Shown: piece after piece, positions 38,578 through 46,080 of the stretch
Layout of the letters: each line of letters starts with the position of its first letter
Position numbering within the stretch: the first letter of the stretch is position 1
NCBI GenBank assembly: GCA_020847435.1
Contig: JADLBX010000038.1
Coordinates: 1-48,671, forward strand
Length of the DNA stretch: 48,671 bases
Reading direction: 5' to 3'
Origin: Anaerolineales bacterium
Lineage (GTDB): Bacteria > Chloroflexota > Anaerolineae > Anaerolineales > Villigracilaceae
Notes under the pieces: model-generated
The model's database searches: none
Seen by the model: the letters and a program-made list of their open reading frames with translations, nothing else
Told to the model about the DNA's origin: nothing
Program-made: the position numbers and the translations under genes

Positions 38578-39111
38578 TTACGCAATCACCGCGCCTTCCA
38601 TTTGCAACAGCCATTCTTTCGTTTTAAGTCCCTGCCCGCCGCCGTAACCGTGCAGTTTGCCGTCCATGCCGATGACGCGGTGACACGGAATCACCAGCGG
38701 CATCGGGTTCATCGCGTTTGCGCCGCCCACCGCGCGATACGCGTGCGGACGGTTGATCTGCTCGGCAATGTCGAGATACGTCCGCGTTTCGCCGTAGGGG
38801 ATGCGGAAGACGGCTTGCAGAGCCTCGCGCTGAAACGGGGTGAGCAACGTCCAATCAACAGGGATGGTAAACGCGTGACGCTTCCCTTCGATGTACTCCG
38901 CCAATTCTTTCGCGTACGGCTTGATGCGCTTCGCGTCTTCCACGACGGGACGGCTGAGCCGCGCGAGGTACGCGTCAAACTCCCTTTGCGAATCCGCCCA
39001 CTCAACCGCGACCAGACCGAAGTCGGAGGCGGCGATGCGGAAGTCTCCAAGGCGCGTCCCGCTCAGTTCGCCGATGTAGATGATAGCGGCATCCTGTTTT
39101 TTTGTTTTCAT
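38578..39111 (-). CDS. ogt: Methylated-DNA--protein-cysteine S-methyltransferase (Ogt/MGMT)
   Basis: Suicide repair protein that takes the alkyl group from O6-alkylguanine. In 177 residues the C-terminal DNA-binding methyltransferase domain has LTPFQREALQAVFRIPYGETRTYLDIA (helix-turn-helix) with RAVGGANAMNPMPLVIPCHRVIG, acceptor C143 in IPCHRV. The N-terminal ribonuclease-like domain is present. The Asn hinge (GGANAMNP) and the closing GYGGG.GLKTKEWLL are conserved. No ada-type regulator is fused. A 12-bp hairpin (39114-39147) lies immediately upstream of the start, so it could affect expression. Confidence 0.95.
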   Translation of the reverse strand: MKTKKQDAAIIYIGELSGTRLGDFRIAASDFGLVAVEWADSQREFDAYLARLSRPVVEDAKRIKPYAKELAEYIEGKRHAFTIPVDWTLLTPFQREALQAVFRIPYGETRTYLDIAEQINRPHAYRAVGGANAMNPMPLVIPCHRVIGMDGKLHGYGGGQGLKTKEWLLQMEGAVIA

Positions 39112-39113
39112 AG

Positions 39114-39147
39114 AATCGCCAGCGAAACTTAACTCTCGCTGGCGATT
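39114..39147. repeat. Perfect 12-bp hairpin upstream of ogt
   Basis: AATCGCCAGCGA at 39114-39125 pairs with 39136-39147 around a 10-nt loop. It lies between ogt and the ABC-2 operon end; on the minus strand it could end the ABC transcript or lie in the ogt leader. Confidence 0.6.
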
Positions 39148-39166
39148 ATAGTCTCTTTAAGACATC

Positions 39167-39209
39167 CGCTCGTTGGGGGTCTCAGACCCCCAACGAGCGC
39201 GGGTCTGAG
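39167..39209. repeat. Perfect palindrome with an extra competing arm
   Basis: Arms 39167-39182 and 39184-39199 (16 bp, one central C) are fully complementary. GGGTCTGAG at 39201-39209 is also the complement of CTCAGACCC at 39181-39189, allowing a second fold, as in 19333-19387 and 14465-14500. Confidence 0.85.
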
Positions 39210-39210
39210 C

Positions 39211-40065
39211 TCAATAATTCGTCGTGTGGTCTATCAAGCCGCGCTCGCGGGCGCGATGATCGCACCAGCGGAAGGTGAAAACGGAAACAATCCCAAAGAG
39301 GAGGGTGAGACCCGTCAGGATGCCCAGCAGTTGTAGATTGGAAAACTCCGCCAAGGTTGGAAACGCTTGCGCCACGCCGCCGATGAGTGAGCGCCGCATC
39401 AGTTCGAGCCAGTAGGTGATGGGCATGGCATAGCCGACGGGACGAATCCACGCGGGCAACACTTCAAGCGGAAAGATCGCGCCGCTGAAAAGATACAACG
39501 CGCCCGCCACCGCCTCGCCGACGAAGAAATTTTGCTGAGCCATCATCAACGTCAGGCTGGCTAGGATGAGTCCGATCATGGCGAGCATGGTCACGCCGAC
39601 GAACAGCGAGACAAAAAACAATCCCCAATTAACTTGGGCAAGATTCAACGGCAGGTTGAAGAACAACGCGCCCACGCCGACCGTGATGACGACCGCGATC
39701 GTGCCGATGAGAAAACGCGACACGCCGCGCCCCAGCCAGTAAAACGGAATGCTGATCGGCGCGATGTACATATACTTCAACGTCTTGTAATGTTCGCGGT
39801 CGTCAATCACCGCCCACGAGACGCCCGTCATCACCGCGCCGACGTAAATGTAGAACGCGTTGCCGAGATAGATATACGGGAAGAGCGGCGAGGCGTAATC
39901 TCCGTTCGTGATGATGCTGTACATCACCACGAGGATCGCGGCGGTCGCCAACGGTTTGATGACGACGTAGATCGCAAAGAGGAACGGGTCTGTCCAATTC
40001 GATTCGACCTGCCAGCCCAACCACGTCGCCATCGTGAACGAACGAGATGTTTCGGAACGGTTCAT
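39211..40065 (-). CDS. ABC-2 type transporter permease (second permease)
   Basis: The 284-residue protein is an ABC-2 membrane subunit with six helices. It begins MNRSETSRSFTMATWLGWQVESNWTDPFLF and carries the conserved C-terminal ABC-2 region PAWIRPVGYAMPITYWLELMRR. It probably pairs with the permease at 40322-41179 and the ATPase at 41176-42192 to form a heterodimeric exporter. ATG 40065 is preferred over an in-frame TTG at 40077, with GGAG eight bases upstream. A repeat-filled gap of 256 nt separates it from the first two ABC genes, so it may be transcribed apart or by read-through. Confidence 0.88.
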   Translation of the reverse strand: MNRSETSRSFTMATWLGWQVESNWTDPFLFAIYVVIKPLATAAILVVMYSIITNGDYASPLFPYIYLGNAFYIYVGAVMTGVSWAVIDDREHYKTLKYMYIAPISIPFYWLGRGVSRFLIGTIAVVITVGVGALFFNLPLNLAQVNWGLFFVSLFVGVTMLAMIGLILASLTLMMAQQNFFVGEAVAGALYLFSGAIFPLEVLPAWIRPVGYAMPITYWLELMRRSLIGGVAQAFPTLAEFSNLQLLGILTGLTLLFGIVSVFTFRWCDHRARERGLIDHTTNY

Positions 40066-40082
40066 ATAATTCTCCAAACAAT

Positions 40083-40320
40083 GTCATTGCGAGGGCGCTC
40101 TTGCTCTTCGCCCGAAGCAATCTCGGCTAACTATGTAGTCGTTCATAAGTTTTTATAAACACGAATGTGTAGTCGGCACTCTCTTGTGCCGACGGATGCG
40201 TTAGAGAACGCATCCTACACGTATAATCTTTTTCGACCGATCAATTAACATTCAAACACTCGATTGGATGAAAACAGGAGATTGCTTCGTCGTTCGCTAT
40301 CGCTCACTCCTCGCAACGAC
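40083..40320. repeat. GAAGCAATCTC-class repeat interrupted by a second repeat
   Basis: The left half (40083-40124) and right half (40278-40320) match the two halves of the complete element at 6904-6993, but here 153 nt instead of 10 separate them. The insert holds the cruciform 40167-40220. Confidence 0.75.
40167..40220. repeat. Cruciform repeat nested in another repeat
   Basis: GTGTAG at 40167-40172 pairs with CTACAC at 40215-40220. Inside are CGGCAC..GTGCCG and GATGCGTT-AGAG-AACGCATC hairpins. Followed at once by GTATAAT (40221-40227), a possible outward promoter. Confidence 0.7.
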
Positions 40321-40321
40321 A

Positions 40322-41179
40322 TTATCTGCGGTTCTCCGTAATCCTTCCCTCGCGTATCGCCAGCCGCTCCATGTAATCAAGCAGAAACCTGGCGCCGATA
40401 AGAAAAACAACACATAACACGATCAACACAGAAATTTCAGTAGTCACATTCAAGAATCCCAGCGAGGCGCCAGAGGGGAAGATTAACTGCCGCATCGCGT
40501 CGAGTCCCAACGTCAGCGGGATGAACGATGCCGCCGCGGCGATCCAAAAGTTGAACGACTTGATCGGGAAGTAAAACCCCGAAGCGAGATAGATCGGCTC
40601 TTGCGCGAGATTCGAGATGTGCCACGCCTCGCGGCTGAGGAGCAAAAACAACGACGCACTCATCATGCCCATGCCGTATAGCGCGGTCATTGCCAGGAGG
40701 AAGACCGCGAACAACTGCGAGAAACTCGTCACCGTGAATTGCACGTTGAAAAGAAACGTGCCGAGCACAACGATCGCCGCCGCGCGCAGCGCCGTCGCGA
40801 CCATGCCGCCCAACGCCATGCCGAGTAACACCGCCATCAACGAATTGGGCGCCATGATGTAGAGCGCGAGATTGCCCTGCTCTTTTTCCCAATACAGTTG
40901 CGACGACATGCTCCACAACACGTTCATCCAGAACGCGGTCATCGCGCCGCCAATCACGACAAACCCAACATATTCCTCGGGCGCGCCGATGGCGCGGTAA
41001 ACAAACACATACGCGGAGACCGCCAGCATCGGCATGAACACTTCGAAAAAGATCCACGATTTCTCGCGCTGTTGCCCGATGATGCGCGGATACGAACGCG
41101 CGACGATCGTTTTGATAAACAACTTCCAACCCGAAACTTTTTCGGTGGAAGAATAGACCAACGACTCGTTCGCTTTCAT
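40322..41179 (-). CDS. ABC-2 type transporter permease (first permease)
   Basis: The 285-residue protein has six membrane helices: N-terminal VARSYPRIIGQQREKSWIFFEVFMPMLAVSAYVFVYRAI, an ABC-2 core (FWMNVLWSMSSQLYWEKEQGNLALYIMAPNSLMAVLLGMALGG), and the C-terminal PIKSFNFWIAAAASFIPLTLGLDAMRQ. ATG 41179 overlaps the ATPase stop by 4 nt (ATGA), setting the start; an upstream extension into the ATPase gene is an artefact. Substrate unknown; drug, lipid or polysaccharide exporters share this layout. Confidence 0.9.
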   Translation of the reverse strand: MKANESLVYSSTEKVSGWKLFIKTIVARSYPRIIGQQREKSWIFFEVFMPMLAVSAYVFVYRAIGAPEEYVGFVVIGGAMTAFWMNVLWSMSSQLYWEKEQGNLALYIMAPNSLMAVLLGMALGGMVATALRAAAIVVLGTFLFNVQFTVTSFSQLFAVFLLAMTALYGMGMMSASLFLLLSREAWHISNLAQEPIYLASGFYFPIKSFNFWIAAAASFIPLTLGLDAMRQLIFPSGASLGFLNVTTEISVLIVLCVVFLIGARFLLDYMERLAIREGRITENRR

Positions 41180-42192
41180 TCTTCGCCTCCTTGCTCCATG
41201 TCTTCCATGCGCGCGCCGACCAAATCCATGAACACGTCTTCGAGCGTCGGCTCGCGTTTGGTGAGACGCATCACTTTGATATTTTTTTGCGTCAACACAT
41301 TGATGACGTTCGCCAGCGCGGATTCTTCGGCTAGGATTAACTCCAACTTTGAGCCGCCCTCGATCTGACGCGACGCGGCTTTCCGCACTTCGGGCTGTTC
41401 CTCCAGCGTTGACGGACTCCACCCGTTCAGCGGACTCGTCTCCACCTCGAAGATCGCGTCGCGTTGCAATTTGTGTTTCAAATTGGCGGGTGTGTCGCAA
41501 GCCAGCACTTGCCCTTTGTTGATGATCGCCACGCGGTCGCACAACTCTTCCGCTTCGACCATGTAATGTGTGGTAAGCAATAACGTGCGCGACTTGTTCG
41601 CGTCCAGCCAGCCACGGATTAACTTTCGCACGTCGCGCGACGCGCCGACGTCGAGTCCCAGAGTTGGCTCATCGAGGAACAATACCTCAGGGTCGGTGAG
41701 GAAGCCGCGCACGATGTTCATCTTCTGCCGCAATCCCGTCGAAAGATCGGACGATTTGGTATGGATGCGGTCTTCGAGTCCAACCATCTTTAGCAATTCT
41801 TTGATACGTTCGTTGGCGACTTTTGAGTTCATGCCGTAGAACTGCGAGAACATCCACAAGTTTTCGCGCACGGTCAGCAGACCATAGCCCGAAGACTCGC
41901 CTCCCGAAACCATGTTGATGCGCGGGCGCACGAGATGGGGCGACTGGCTCACGTCGTGAGCGGCGACGCGCGCCCAGCCCGAAGTCGGGGCGAGAAGCGT
42001 GGTGAGAATCTTGATCAGGGTGGTCTTGCCCGCGCCGTTCGGTCCGAGGAGTCCGAATAGTTCGCCGCGTCCGACCGTCAAATTCACGCCTTCGAGCGCG
42101 ACCAGTTCTTTGCGAATTGCACGCTCTTTTTTGTTGCCGCGTATCTTGTAGACGCGACCTAAATCTTGTGTCTCAATCGCGTAGTTCGACAT
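41176..42192 (-). CDS. ABC-2 type transporter ATP-binding protein (DrrA-like)
   Basis: The 338-residue ATPase has Walker A GPNGAGKTT at 50-58, signature LSTGLRQK (LSTGL in place of LSGGQ, usual in DrrA/CcmA-type subunits), Walker B VLFLDEPTLGLD and switch His in LLTTHYMVEAE. The C-terminal extension (about 240-338) carries the DUF4162-like domain and the EPTLEDVFMDLVG tail of this subfamily. It leads the cluster ATPase-permease (overlapping) then second permease, forming an exporter. Confidence 0.94.
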   Translation of the reverse strand: MSNYAIETQDLGRVYKIRGNKKERAIRKELVALEGVNLTVGRGELFGLLGPNGAGKTTLIKILTTLLAPTSGWARVAAHDVSQSPHLVRPRINMVSGGESSGYGLLTVRENLWMFSQFYGMNSKVANERIKELLKMVGLEDRIHTKSSDLSTGLRQKMNIVRGFLTDPEVLFLDEPTLGLDVGASRDVRKLIRGWLDANKSRTLLLTTHYMVEAEELCDRVAIINKGQVLACDTPANLKHKLQRDAIFEVETSPLNGWSPSTLEEQPEVRKAASRQIEGGSKLELILAEESALANVINVLTQKNIKVMRLTKREPTLEDVFMDLVGARMEDMEQGGEE

Positions 42193-42262
42193 TCTGCTCC
42201 TCTATTCAATTCTTGGCTGGCTGGAAAATTTGTTCTATTATATCGCGATTCCGAGGTTTCCC

Positions 42263-42322
42263 GTAGGGGCACAGCGGATGATTCCATCGTCAAATTCGGT
42301 GGACGACCCGCTGTGCCCCTAC
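42263..42322. repeat. GTAGGGGCACAGCG-class palindrome
   Basis: Arms 42263-42277 and 42308-42322 are perfectly complementary (15 bp). The first 14 nt equal the arm at 33979-33992; the loops differ. Confidence 0.85.
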
Positions 42323-42480
42323 AAAAAGGTTGTCGGACAATCGTAGGGTAATCGTAGGTTTCGCGTCAAGCACGATTGAGTCGGCTATGATAAATTTGAC
42401 CCCGTAAGGTGATTTCTCTTCTCCTCCTTTCGTAGGGAACCGCGGTCGGCGTCCGCGGTTCTCGCACTTTAAAGGGCAGG

Positions 42481-42548
42481 TATAATCGCATCAATCGTCC
42501 CGCAGGTTGGATTGAAAGCTCTCGGTCTTAAGATTAACCTGCGGGACG
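42481..42548 (+). promoter_or_regulatory. Promoter -10 box and 5' leader hairpin of the TyrA-like gene
   Basis: TATAAT at 42481-42486; transcription would start near 42493, three bases before a perfect 13-bp stem (42496-42508 with 42536-42548) with a 27-nt loop. The hairpin would form the extreme 5' end of the mRNA. AGAGGAAAT precedes the ATG at 42570. Confidence 0.5.
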
Positions 42549-42569
42549 TTCTGGAATTCGAGAGGAAAT

Positions 42570-43556
42570 ATGACAGTTCAAATCACCATTATCGGTCTAG
42601 GTCAGGTGGGAAGTTCGATCGGGTTGGCTCTCGCCGGGCAGAAAAACATCAAACGGGTCGGGCATGATAAGGATTTTGAAATTGCCCGCGCGTCGCACAA
42701 AGCGGGGGCAGTGGATGAAATCAAATTCAACCTGCCCGCTTCCGTTAGCGCCGCCAACGTTGTGATCTTGAGCCTCCCGCTCAGCGAAATACGCGACACG
42801 CTCGGGTACATCGCCAAAGACCTGCAAGAAGGGACCGTGATCCTCGATACGGCTCCCGCTAAAACGACGGTTGCATCATGGGTGAGCGAGCAGATTCCAC
42901 AAGGATGTTATTACATCGGGCTTTCGCCTGCAGTGGGCATGGATTATTTGCACGGCATCGAACTCGGCGTCGGATCTGCCCGCGCGGACTTTTTCAATAA
43001 CGGCCTCTTCCTCGTCAACGCGCCTCTTGGAACTCCCGAAGCGGCTGTGACGCTCGCAACCGATCTCATGGATTTATTGGGCGCGCGCTCCATCTTTACC
43101 GATTCGGTCGAAGCCGACGGGCTGCTTGCCGCGACTCATCTGCTGCCTCAACTCGCGGGCGCGGCGTTGCTCGACGCGACCGTGTCCCAGCCCGGCTGGA
43201 CGGAGGCGCGCAAGCTGGCGGCGCGCCCGTATGCCACCGTCACTGCCGCGATGGCATATCATGACGAGGCGAAGTCGCTTTCCGACGCCGCGCTGGCGAA
43301 CTCGGTCAACACCGTACGAATGATCGATTCGTATATCGGATCGCTGATCAAGATTCGGGATCGCGTCACAAATTCAGATTCGGAGGGATTGACGACCTTG
43401 CTCGAAGAGGCGGTCAGATCGCGCGATCTCTGGCTGAATGAACGCGCCAAAACGGACGGAGAAGCCGCGCGCGTCCCTGATTCTGAATCGTTTGGCAATA
43501 AGCTCAGCCGATTGTTCGTGGGCAACTTGTTTGCGCGCGAGAAAAAGAAAAAGTGA
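42570..43556 (+). CDS. Prephenate dehydrogenase-like NAD-binding protein
   Basis: The 328-residue protein has a Rossmann site GLGQVGSS at 9-16 and the TyrA-type two-domain plan. The second domain contains the LSPAVGMD..HG and ADGLLAATHLLPQLAGAALLDA segments, similar to the HPM.G and H...SHLPH positions of prephenate dehydrogenase, but the usual catalytic HP(M/I) His is replaced (SPAVG). It may therefore act on another substrate or be regulatory. The C-terminus (FVGNLFAREKKKK) is basic. It overlaps the GIY-YIG gene by 4 nt. No shikimate-pathway gene is nearby. Confidence 0.78.
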   Translation: MTVQITIIGLGQVGSSIGLALAGQKNIKRVGHDKDFEIARASHKAGAVDEIKFNLPASVSAANVVILSLPLSEIRDTLGYIAKDLQEGTVILDTAPAKTTVASWVSEQIPQGCYYIGLSPAVGMDYLHGIELGVGSARADFFNNGLFLVNAPLGTPEAAVTLATDLMDLLGARSIFTDSVEADGLLAATHLLPQLAGAALLDATVSQPGWTEARKLAARPYATVTAAMAYHDEAKSLSDAALANSVNTVRMIDSYIGSLIKIRDRVTNSDSEGLTTLLEEAVRSRDLWLNERAKTDGEAARVPDSESFGNKLSRLFVGNLFAREKKKK

Positions 43557-43804
43557 CCGCGTGTTACTGTTACATCGTCCAATGCGCCGACGGGACATAT
43601 TACACCGGCTGGGCGCTCGACCCTGAAAAGCGCGTCGCCGTTCACAACCGGGGACGCGGCGCGAAATATACGCGGACGCGCCTGCCGGTGAAGTTGGCGT
43701 ATGTGGAAACACAACCGGACCGCAGGACTGCCATGATAAGGGAACGCGCCATCAAGCAGATGACGCGTGAGGGAAAACAGAAATTGATTCGGGGAGACAG
43801 GTAG
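43553..43804 (+). CDS. GIY-YIG nuclease domain protein (UPF0213/YhbQ-like)
   Basis: Single-domain GIY-YIG protein of 83 residues: CYIVQCADGTYYTGWALDPEKRVAVHNRG is the motif (CYIV for GIY, YYTG for YIG), followed by GAKYTRTRLPVKLAYVE, then the catalytic Glu in TAMIRERAIKQMTREGK. YhbQ/UPF0213 proteins have this size; DNA nuclease activity is reported for some, and the cellular role is unclear. The start is GTG 43553 (overlap GTGA with the TyrA-like stop). Its stop codon TAG is part of a GTAGACA-class repeat. Confidence 0.88.
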   Translation: MTACYCYIVQCADGTYYTGWALDPEKRVAVHNRGRGAKYTRTRLPVKLAYVETQPDRRTAMIRERAIKQMTREGKQKLIRGDR

Positions 43805-43833
43805 ACACGGAAACAAGCGCATAGGTAGGCACG
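43795..43833 (+). repeat. GTAGACA-class repeat at the end of the GIY-YIG gene
   Basis: ACAGGTAGACACGGAAACAA and GTAGGCACG echo the arrays at 30650-30712 and 45948-46056. The repeat supplies the TAG stop (43802-43804). Confidence 0.45.
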
Positions 43834-43840
43834 CTGTTGA

Positions 43841-43881
43841 AAACAAAAGGCTGGAGAGTCGCATGACCTCCAGCCTTGTTT
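43841..43881. terminator. Bidirectional terminator between GIY-YIG and phosphoribosyltransferase genes
   Basis: AAGGCTGGAG at 43847-43856 pairs with CTCCAGCCTT at 43868-43877; flanking AAACAA and TTGTTT give T-tracts on each strand. Confidence 0.8.
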
Positions 43882-43902
43882 CCTTGAATACCCGGTCTTT
43901 CT

Positions 43903-44454
43903 TTATTCTGTAAACAAAGGTAAATGTCCCAGCGCGATGATGTGCGTCCATTGGGCGCGCTCGCCCTCGGTGAGGATCGCCGTTTCTGCCGCGACGGTGG
44001 AACCGGCTTTTTCGAGGATGATCCGAATCCCCTGCAGGGTGGAGCCGGTGCTGATCACATCGTCCACGATGACGACTCTCTTCCCCTTGATCAACTCGCG
44101 GTCTTTCTCGTCGAGGATCAAGGTCTGCGGTTGACCGGTGGTGATGGACAGCGTCTCCGCTTTGAGCGCGTCGCCCATGTAGAGTTTATACGCCTTGCGT
44201 AATACCACGTAAGGTTTTTTTGTTTCAGCCGAGAGCGCGAACGCCAGCGGGATAGATTTTGCCTCCGCCGTGATGAGCGCGTCGTACTGCACGTCTTTCA
44301 AGCGTGCCGCCAGTTCTTTGGCGCACGCCTGCACTAATTCCGTATCTCCCAGAATATTGAGGATCGCGATCTTCAACCCCGGCTTGATCTCGAACAAGGG
44401 CAGATCACGCTTCAATCCCGCAATTTCCACGGAGTATGTTTCATGTGTAGGCAC
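43903..44454 (-). CDS. Phosphoribosyltransferase (adenine phosphoribosyltransferase-like)
   Basis: Type I phosphoribosyltransferase of 183 residues with the PRPP loop VVIVDDVISTGST near 126-138, the PPi loop ITAEAKSIPLA and a hood with KPYVVLRKAYKLYMGDAL. The pattern is close to Apt and to Apt-like regulators/xanthine PRT; RKA.K..M recalls the RK..KLP of Apt. Likely salvage of a purine base in the cytoplasm, with the base not settled. It ends at a shared terminator and is divergent from the DUF951-GT28 pair. Confidence 0.85.
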   Translation of the reverse strand: MPTHETYSVEIAGLKRDLPLFEIKPGLKIAILNILGDTELVQACAKELAARLKDVQYDALITAEAKSIPLAFALSAETKKPYVVLRKAYKLYMGDALKAETLSITTGQPQTLILDEKDRELIKGKRVVIVDDVISTGSTLQGIRIILEKAGSTVAAETAILTEGERAQWTHIIALGHLPLFTE

Positions 44455-44504
44455 GCTGGAGTCTCCTCAGCCGAAATCTGCCTGTAGTTTATCACGATTC
44501 ATTT

Positions 44505-44510
44505 TATAAT
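44505..44510 (+). promoter_or_regulatory. TATAAT box upstream of the DUF951-GT28 pair
   Basis: Perfect TATAAT; transcript start near 44517, leader about 100 nt to the ATG at 44615 and containing the heptamer array below. Confidence 0.45.
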
Positions 44511-44524
44511 GCCCATCACCAAAA

Positions 44525-44568
44525 CAATCTCCAATCTCCAATCTCCAGTCTCCACTTCTCCAATTCTC
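44525..44568 (+). repeat. Heptamer tandem repeat (CAATCTC)n
   Basis: Three exact CAATCTC units followed by degenerate copies (CAGTCTC, CACTTCTC, CAATTCTC). Pyrimidine-rich, in the leader of the DUF951 gene; no purine-rich ribosome site lies within it. Confidence 0.7.
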
Positions 44569-44614
44569 CTTTTCATCCCTTCCAACATCCGCTTACCAAT
44601 TACTATTTCCATCC

Positions 44615-44830
44615 ATGCTTCCCGACTTGCAACTCAACGACCACCTGCAACTGCGGAAACAACATCCGTGCGGCTCCTACGAATGGGCGGTGACGCGTCT
44701 CGGCGCGGACATCGGGTTGGAGTGCAAAGGCTGTGGCAGGCGCGTCATGCTTACGCGGCGCGAACTGGCAAAGCGACTCAAGGCGAACCTCACTCATCAT
44801 GAAGAAAAACAAAACGAAAAACCCTCGTAA
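44615..44830 (+). CDS. DUF951 family small protein
   Basis: The 71-residue protein matches DUF951: DLQLNDHLQLRKQHPCGSYEWAVTRLGADIGLECKGCGRRVMLTRRELAKRL, with the hallmark KKPHPCGS.EW.V...G.DI...C.GCGR.VM. Three cysteines (C19, C37, C40) may bind metal. DUF951 proteins are widespread in Firmicutes and Chloroflexota, often near DNA or ribosome genes, and have no fixed role. The last 32 nt overlap the start of the GT28 gene in another frame, so translation is probably coupled. Confidence 0.9.
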   Translation: MLPDLQLNDHLQLRKQHPCGSYEWAVTRLGADIGLECKGCGRRVMLTRRELAKRLKANLTHHEEKQNEKPS

Positions 44831-45962
44831 GCCTCACGTTGTTTTCTACTTCTCCGATACCGGCGGCGGACATCGCTCCGCGGCGGAAGCCATCATCGAG
44901 GCGGTGCATCTCGAATACAAAAACAGGGTCACCACCGAGATGGTGGATTTCTTCAAAGATTACGCGCCGCCTCCCTTCAATCGCGTCGGTGATGCGTACC
45001 CATATCTGGTCAAAGCGCCGCGTTTGTGGCGCGCCGGTTTTTACGCCACCGACGGACGCGCACAGGCACGTATGATCACCGCCACCACCTGGCCCCTGGC
45101 GAGTCGCGGGGCAAAAGCGTTGGTACGCAGTCATCCCGCCGACTTGATCGTCACCGTCCACCCGTTTGCCAACACCTTCGCCTTGCGCGCCCTGGGCAAA
45201 GACCGCCCGCCCTTCATCAACGTGGTTACCGACATGGTCACCACGCACGCGCTCTGGTTCGATAAACGCGCCGACCTGATCCTCGTGCCGACAAAACAAG
45301 CGCGCGACAATGCGCTCCACTTCAACATGCCGCCTGAAAAAGTCCGCGTGGTCGGGCTTCCCGTCGCGGACAAATACTGCAAGCCGCCCGGTAGAAAAAG
45401 CGCCTTGCGAAAAAAACTTGGTTGGACTCTCGACAAACCCATCGTACTCCTCGTCGGCGGCGGCGAAGGGATGGGACCTCTTGCGAAGACCGCGCGTGCG
45501 ATAGACGCTTCAGGTCTCGACGTGGGGCTGGTCATCGTGTGTGGGCGGAATCAACGCCTGAAAGCGACTCTCGAATCGCAGGCGTGGGAGAATCCAGTTT
45601 ACATCTACGGCTTCACGCACGATATGCCCGACTTCATGCGCGCCGCCGACTTCATCGTCACCAAAGCCGGTCCCGGCACAATCGCCGAGGCGATCAACGC
45701 GCAATTGCCGATCATCCTGTATGCCAAATTGCCCGGGCAGGAGGATGGAAACGTCACCTACGTGGAAGAGGAGGGCGCGGGCGTGTGGGCGCCGACGCCG
45801 CAAGAGGTCGTCCGCGCGTTGACGCGCTGGATCATGCGCCCGGAGGAAAAGAAACGAGCGATCGAAAATGCCCGCCGCGCCAGCAAGCCCGAAGCCGCGC
45901 GCGTGATTGCGCGGACGATCGGGAAGATGCTGGGGTTGAAAAGTAACCAGGTAAACAGGTAG
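44799..45962 (+). CDS. GT28-family glycosyltransferase (MGDG synthase/processive diacylglycerol glucosyltransferase-like)
   Basis: GT-B enzyme of 387 residues. The N-domain has FYFSDTGGGHRSAAEAI at 17-33, the start of the MGDG_synth domain, and VVTDMVTTHALWF. The C-domain has the nucleotide-sugar site KAGPGTIAEAI and LPGQEDGNVTYVEEEGAG. These make monoglycosyl-diacylglycerol at the inner membrane face from UDP-Gal or UDP-Glc. The protein lacks membrane helices. ATG 44799 is chosen since it begins the lysine-rich family lead; the preceding in-frame region overlaps DUF951. The stop codon and the last codons (NQVNR) are supplied by a repeat. Confidence 0.9.
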   Translation: MKKNKTKNPRKPHVVFYFSDTGGGHRSAAEAIIEAVHLEYKNRVTTEMVDFFKDYAPPPFNRVGDAYPYLVKAPRLWRAGFYATDGRAQARMITATTWPLASRGAKALVRSHPADLIVTVHPFANTFALRALGKDRPPFINVVTDMVTTHALWFDKRADLILVPTKQARDNALHFNMPPEKVRVVGLPVADKYCKPPGRKSALRKKLGWTLDKPIVLLVGGGEGMGPLAKTARAIDASGLDVGLVIVCGRNQRLKATLESQAWENPVYIYGFTHDMPDFMRAADFIVTKAGPGTIAEAINAQLPIILYAKLPGQEDGNVTYVEEEGAGVWAPTPQEVVRALTRWIMRPEEKKRAIENARRASKPEAARVIARTIGKMLGLKSNQVNR

Positions 45963-46056
45963 ACAAGGAAACAGGTGAAAACGTAAACACGTAAACAAGT
46001 AGATAGGTGAATACGAGTCTACTGTGTACGTGTCTACTTTTTTCCGTGTGTACCTC
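45948..46056 (+). repeat. GTAAACA/GTAGACA-class repeat array
   Basis: A run of near-repeats (GTAAACAGGTAGACAAGG, GTAAACACGTAAACAAGTAG) faces TGTACGTGTCTACTTTTTT (46025-46043), giving several alternative hairpins and, with the T-run, a possible terminator of the GT28 gene. It overlaps the stop codon at 45960-45962. Confidence 0.65.
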
Positions 46057-46067
46057 CCCCCTCACGG

Positions 46068-46073
46068 TATAAT
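46068..46073 (+). promoter_or_regulatory. TATAAT box of a probably leaderless tsaE transcript
   Basis: TATAAT ends 7 nt before the ATG at 46081 with no ribosome site between. Confidence 0.6.
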
Positions 46074-46080
46074 CCCCTCG

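Larger units (their letters stand above)
42193..42569. other. Intergenic region between the ABC operon and the TyrA-like gene
   Basis: No gene seen. It contains a GTAGGGGCACAGCG-class palindrome (arms 42263-42277 and 42308-42322), a GAACCGCGG hairpin (42437-42445 with 42453-42461), a TATAAT at 42481-42486, and a leader hairpin of the next gene (42496-42508 with 42536-42548). The divergent promoter for the ABC operon should also lie near 42195-42240. Confidence 0.7.

Noticed and set aside
42570..43556. Naming the gene tyrA outright
   Set aside because: Rossmann fold and layout agree, but the expected catalytic histidine motif is altered and no aromatic pathway genes are nearby.
44525..44568. 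CRISPR-like array
   Set aside because: The units are 7 nt, directly adjacent and without spacers; no cas gene in the window.
45948..46056. CRISPR-like array
   Set aside because: Short imperfect 9-18 nt repeats without constant spacers; best seen as a hairpin-forming intergenic repeat.
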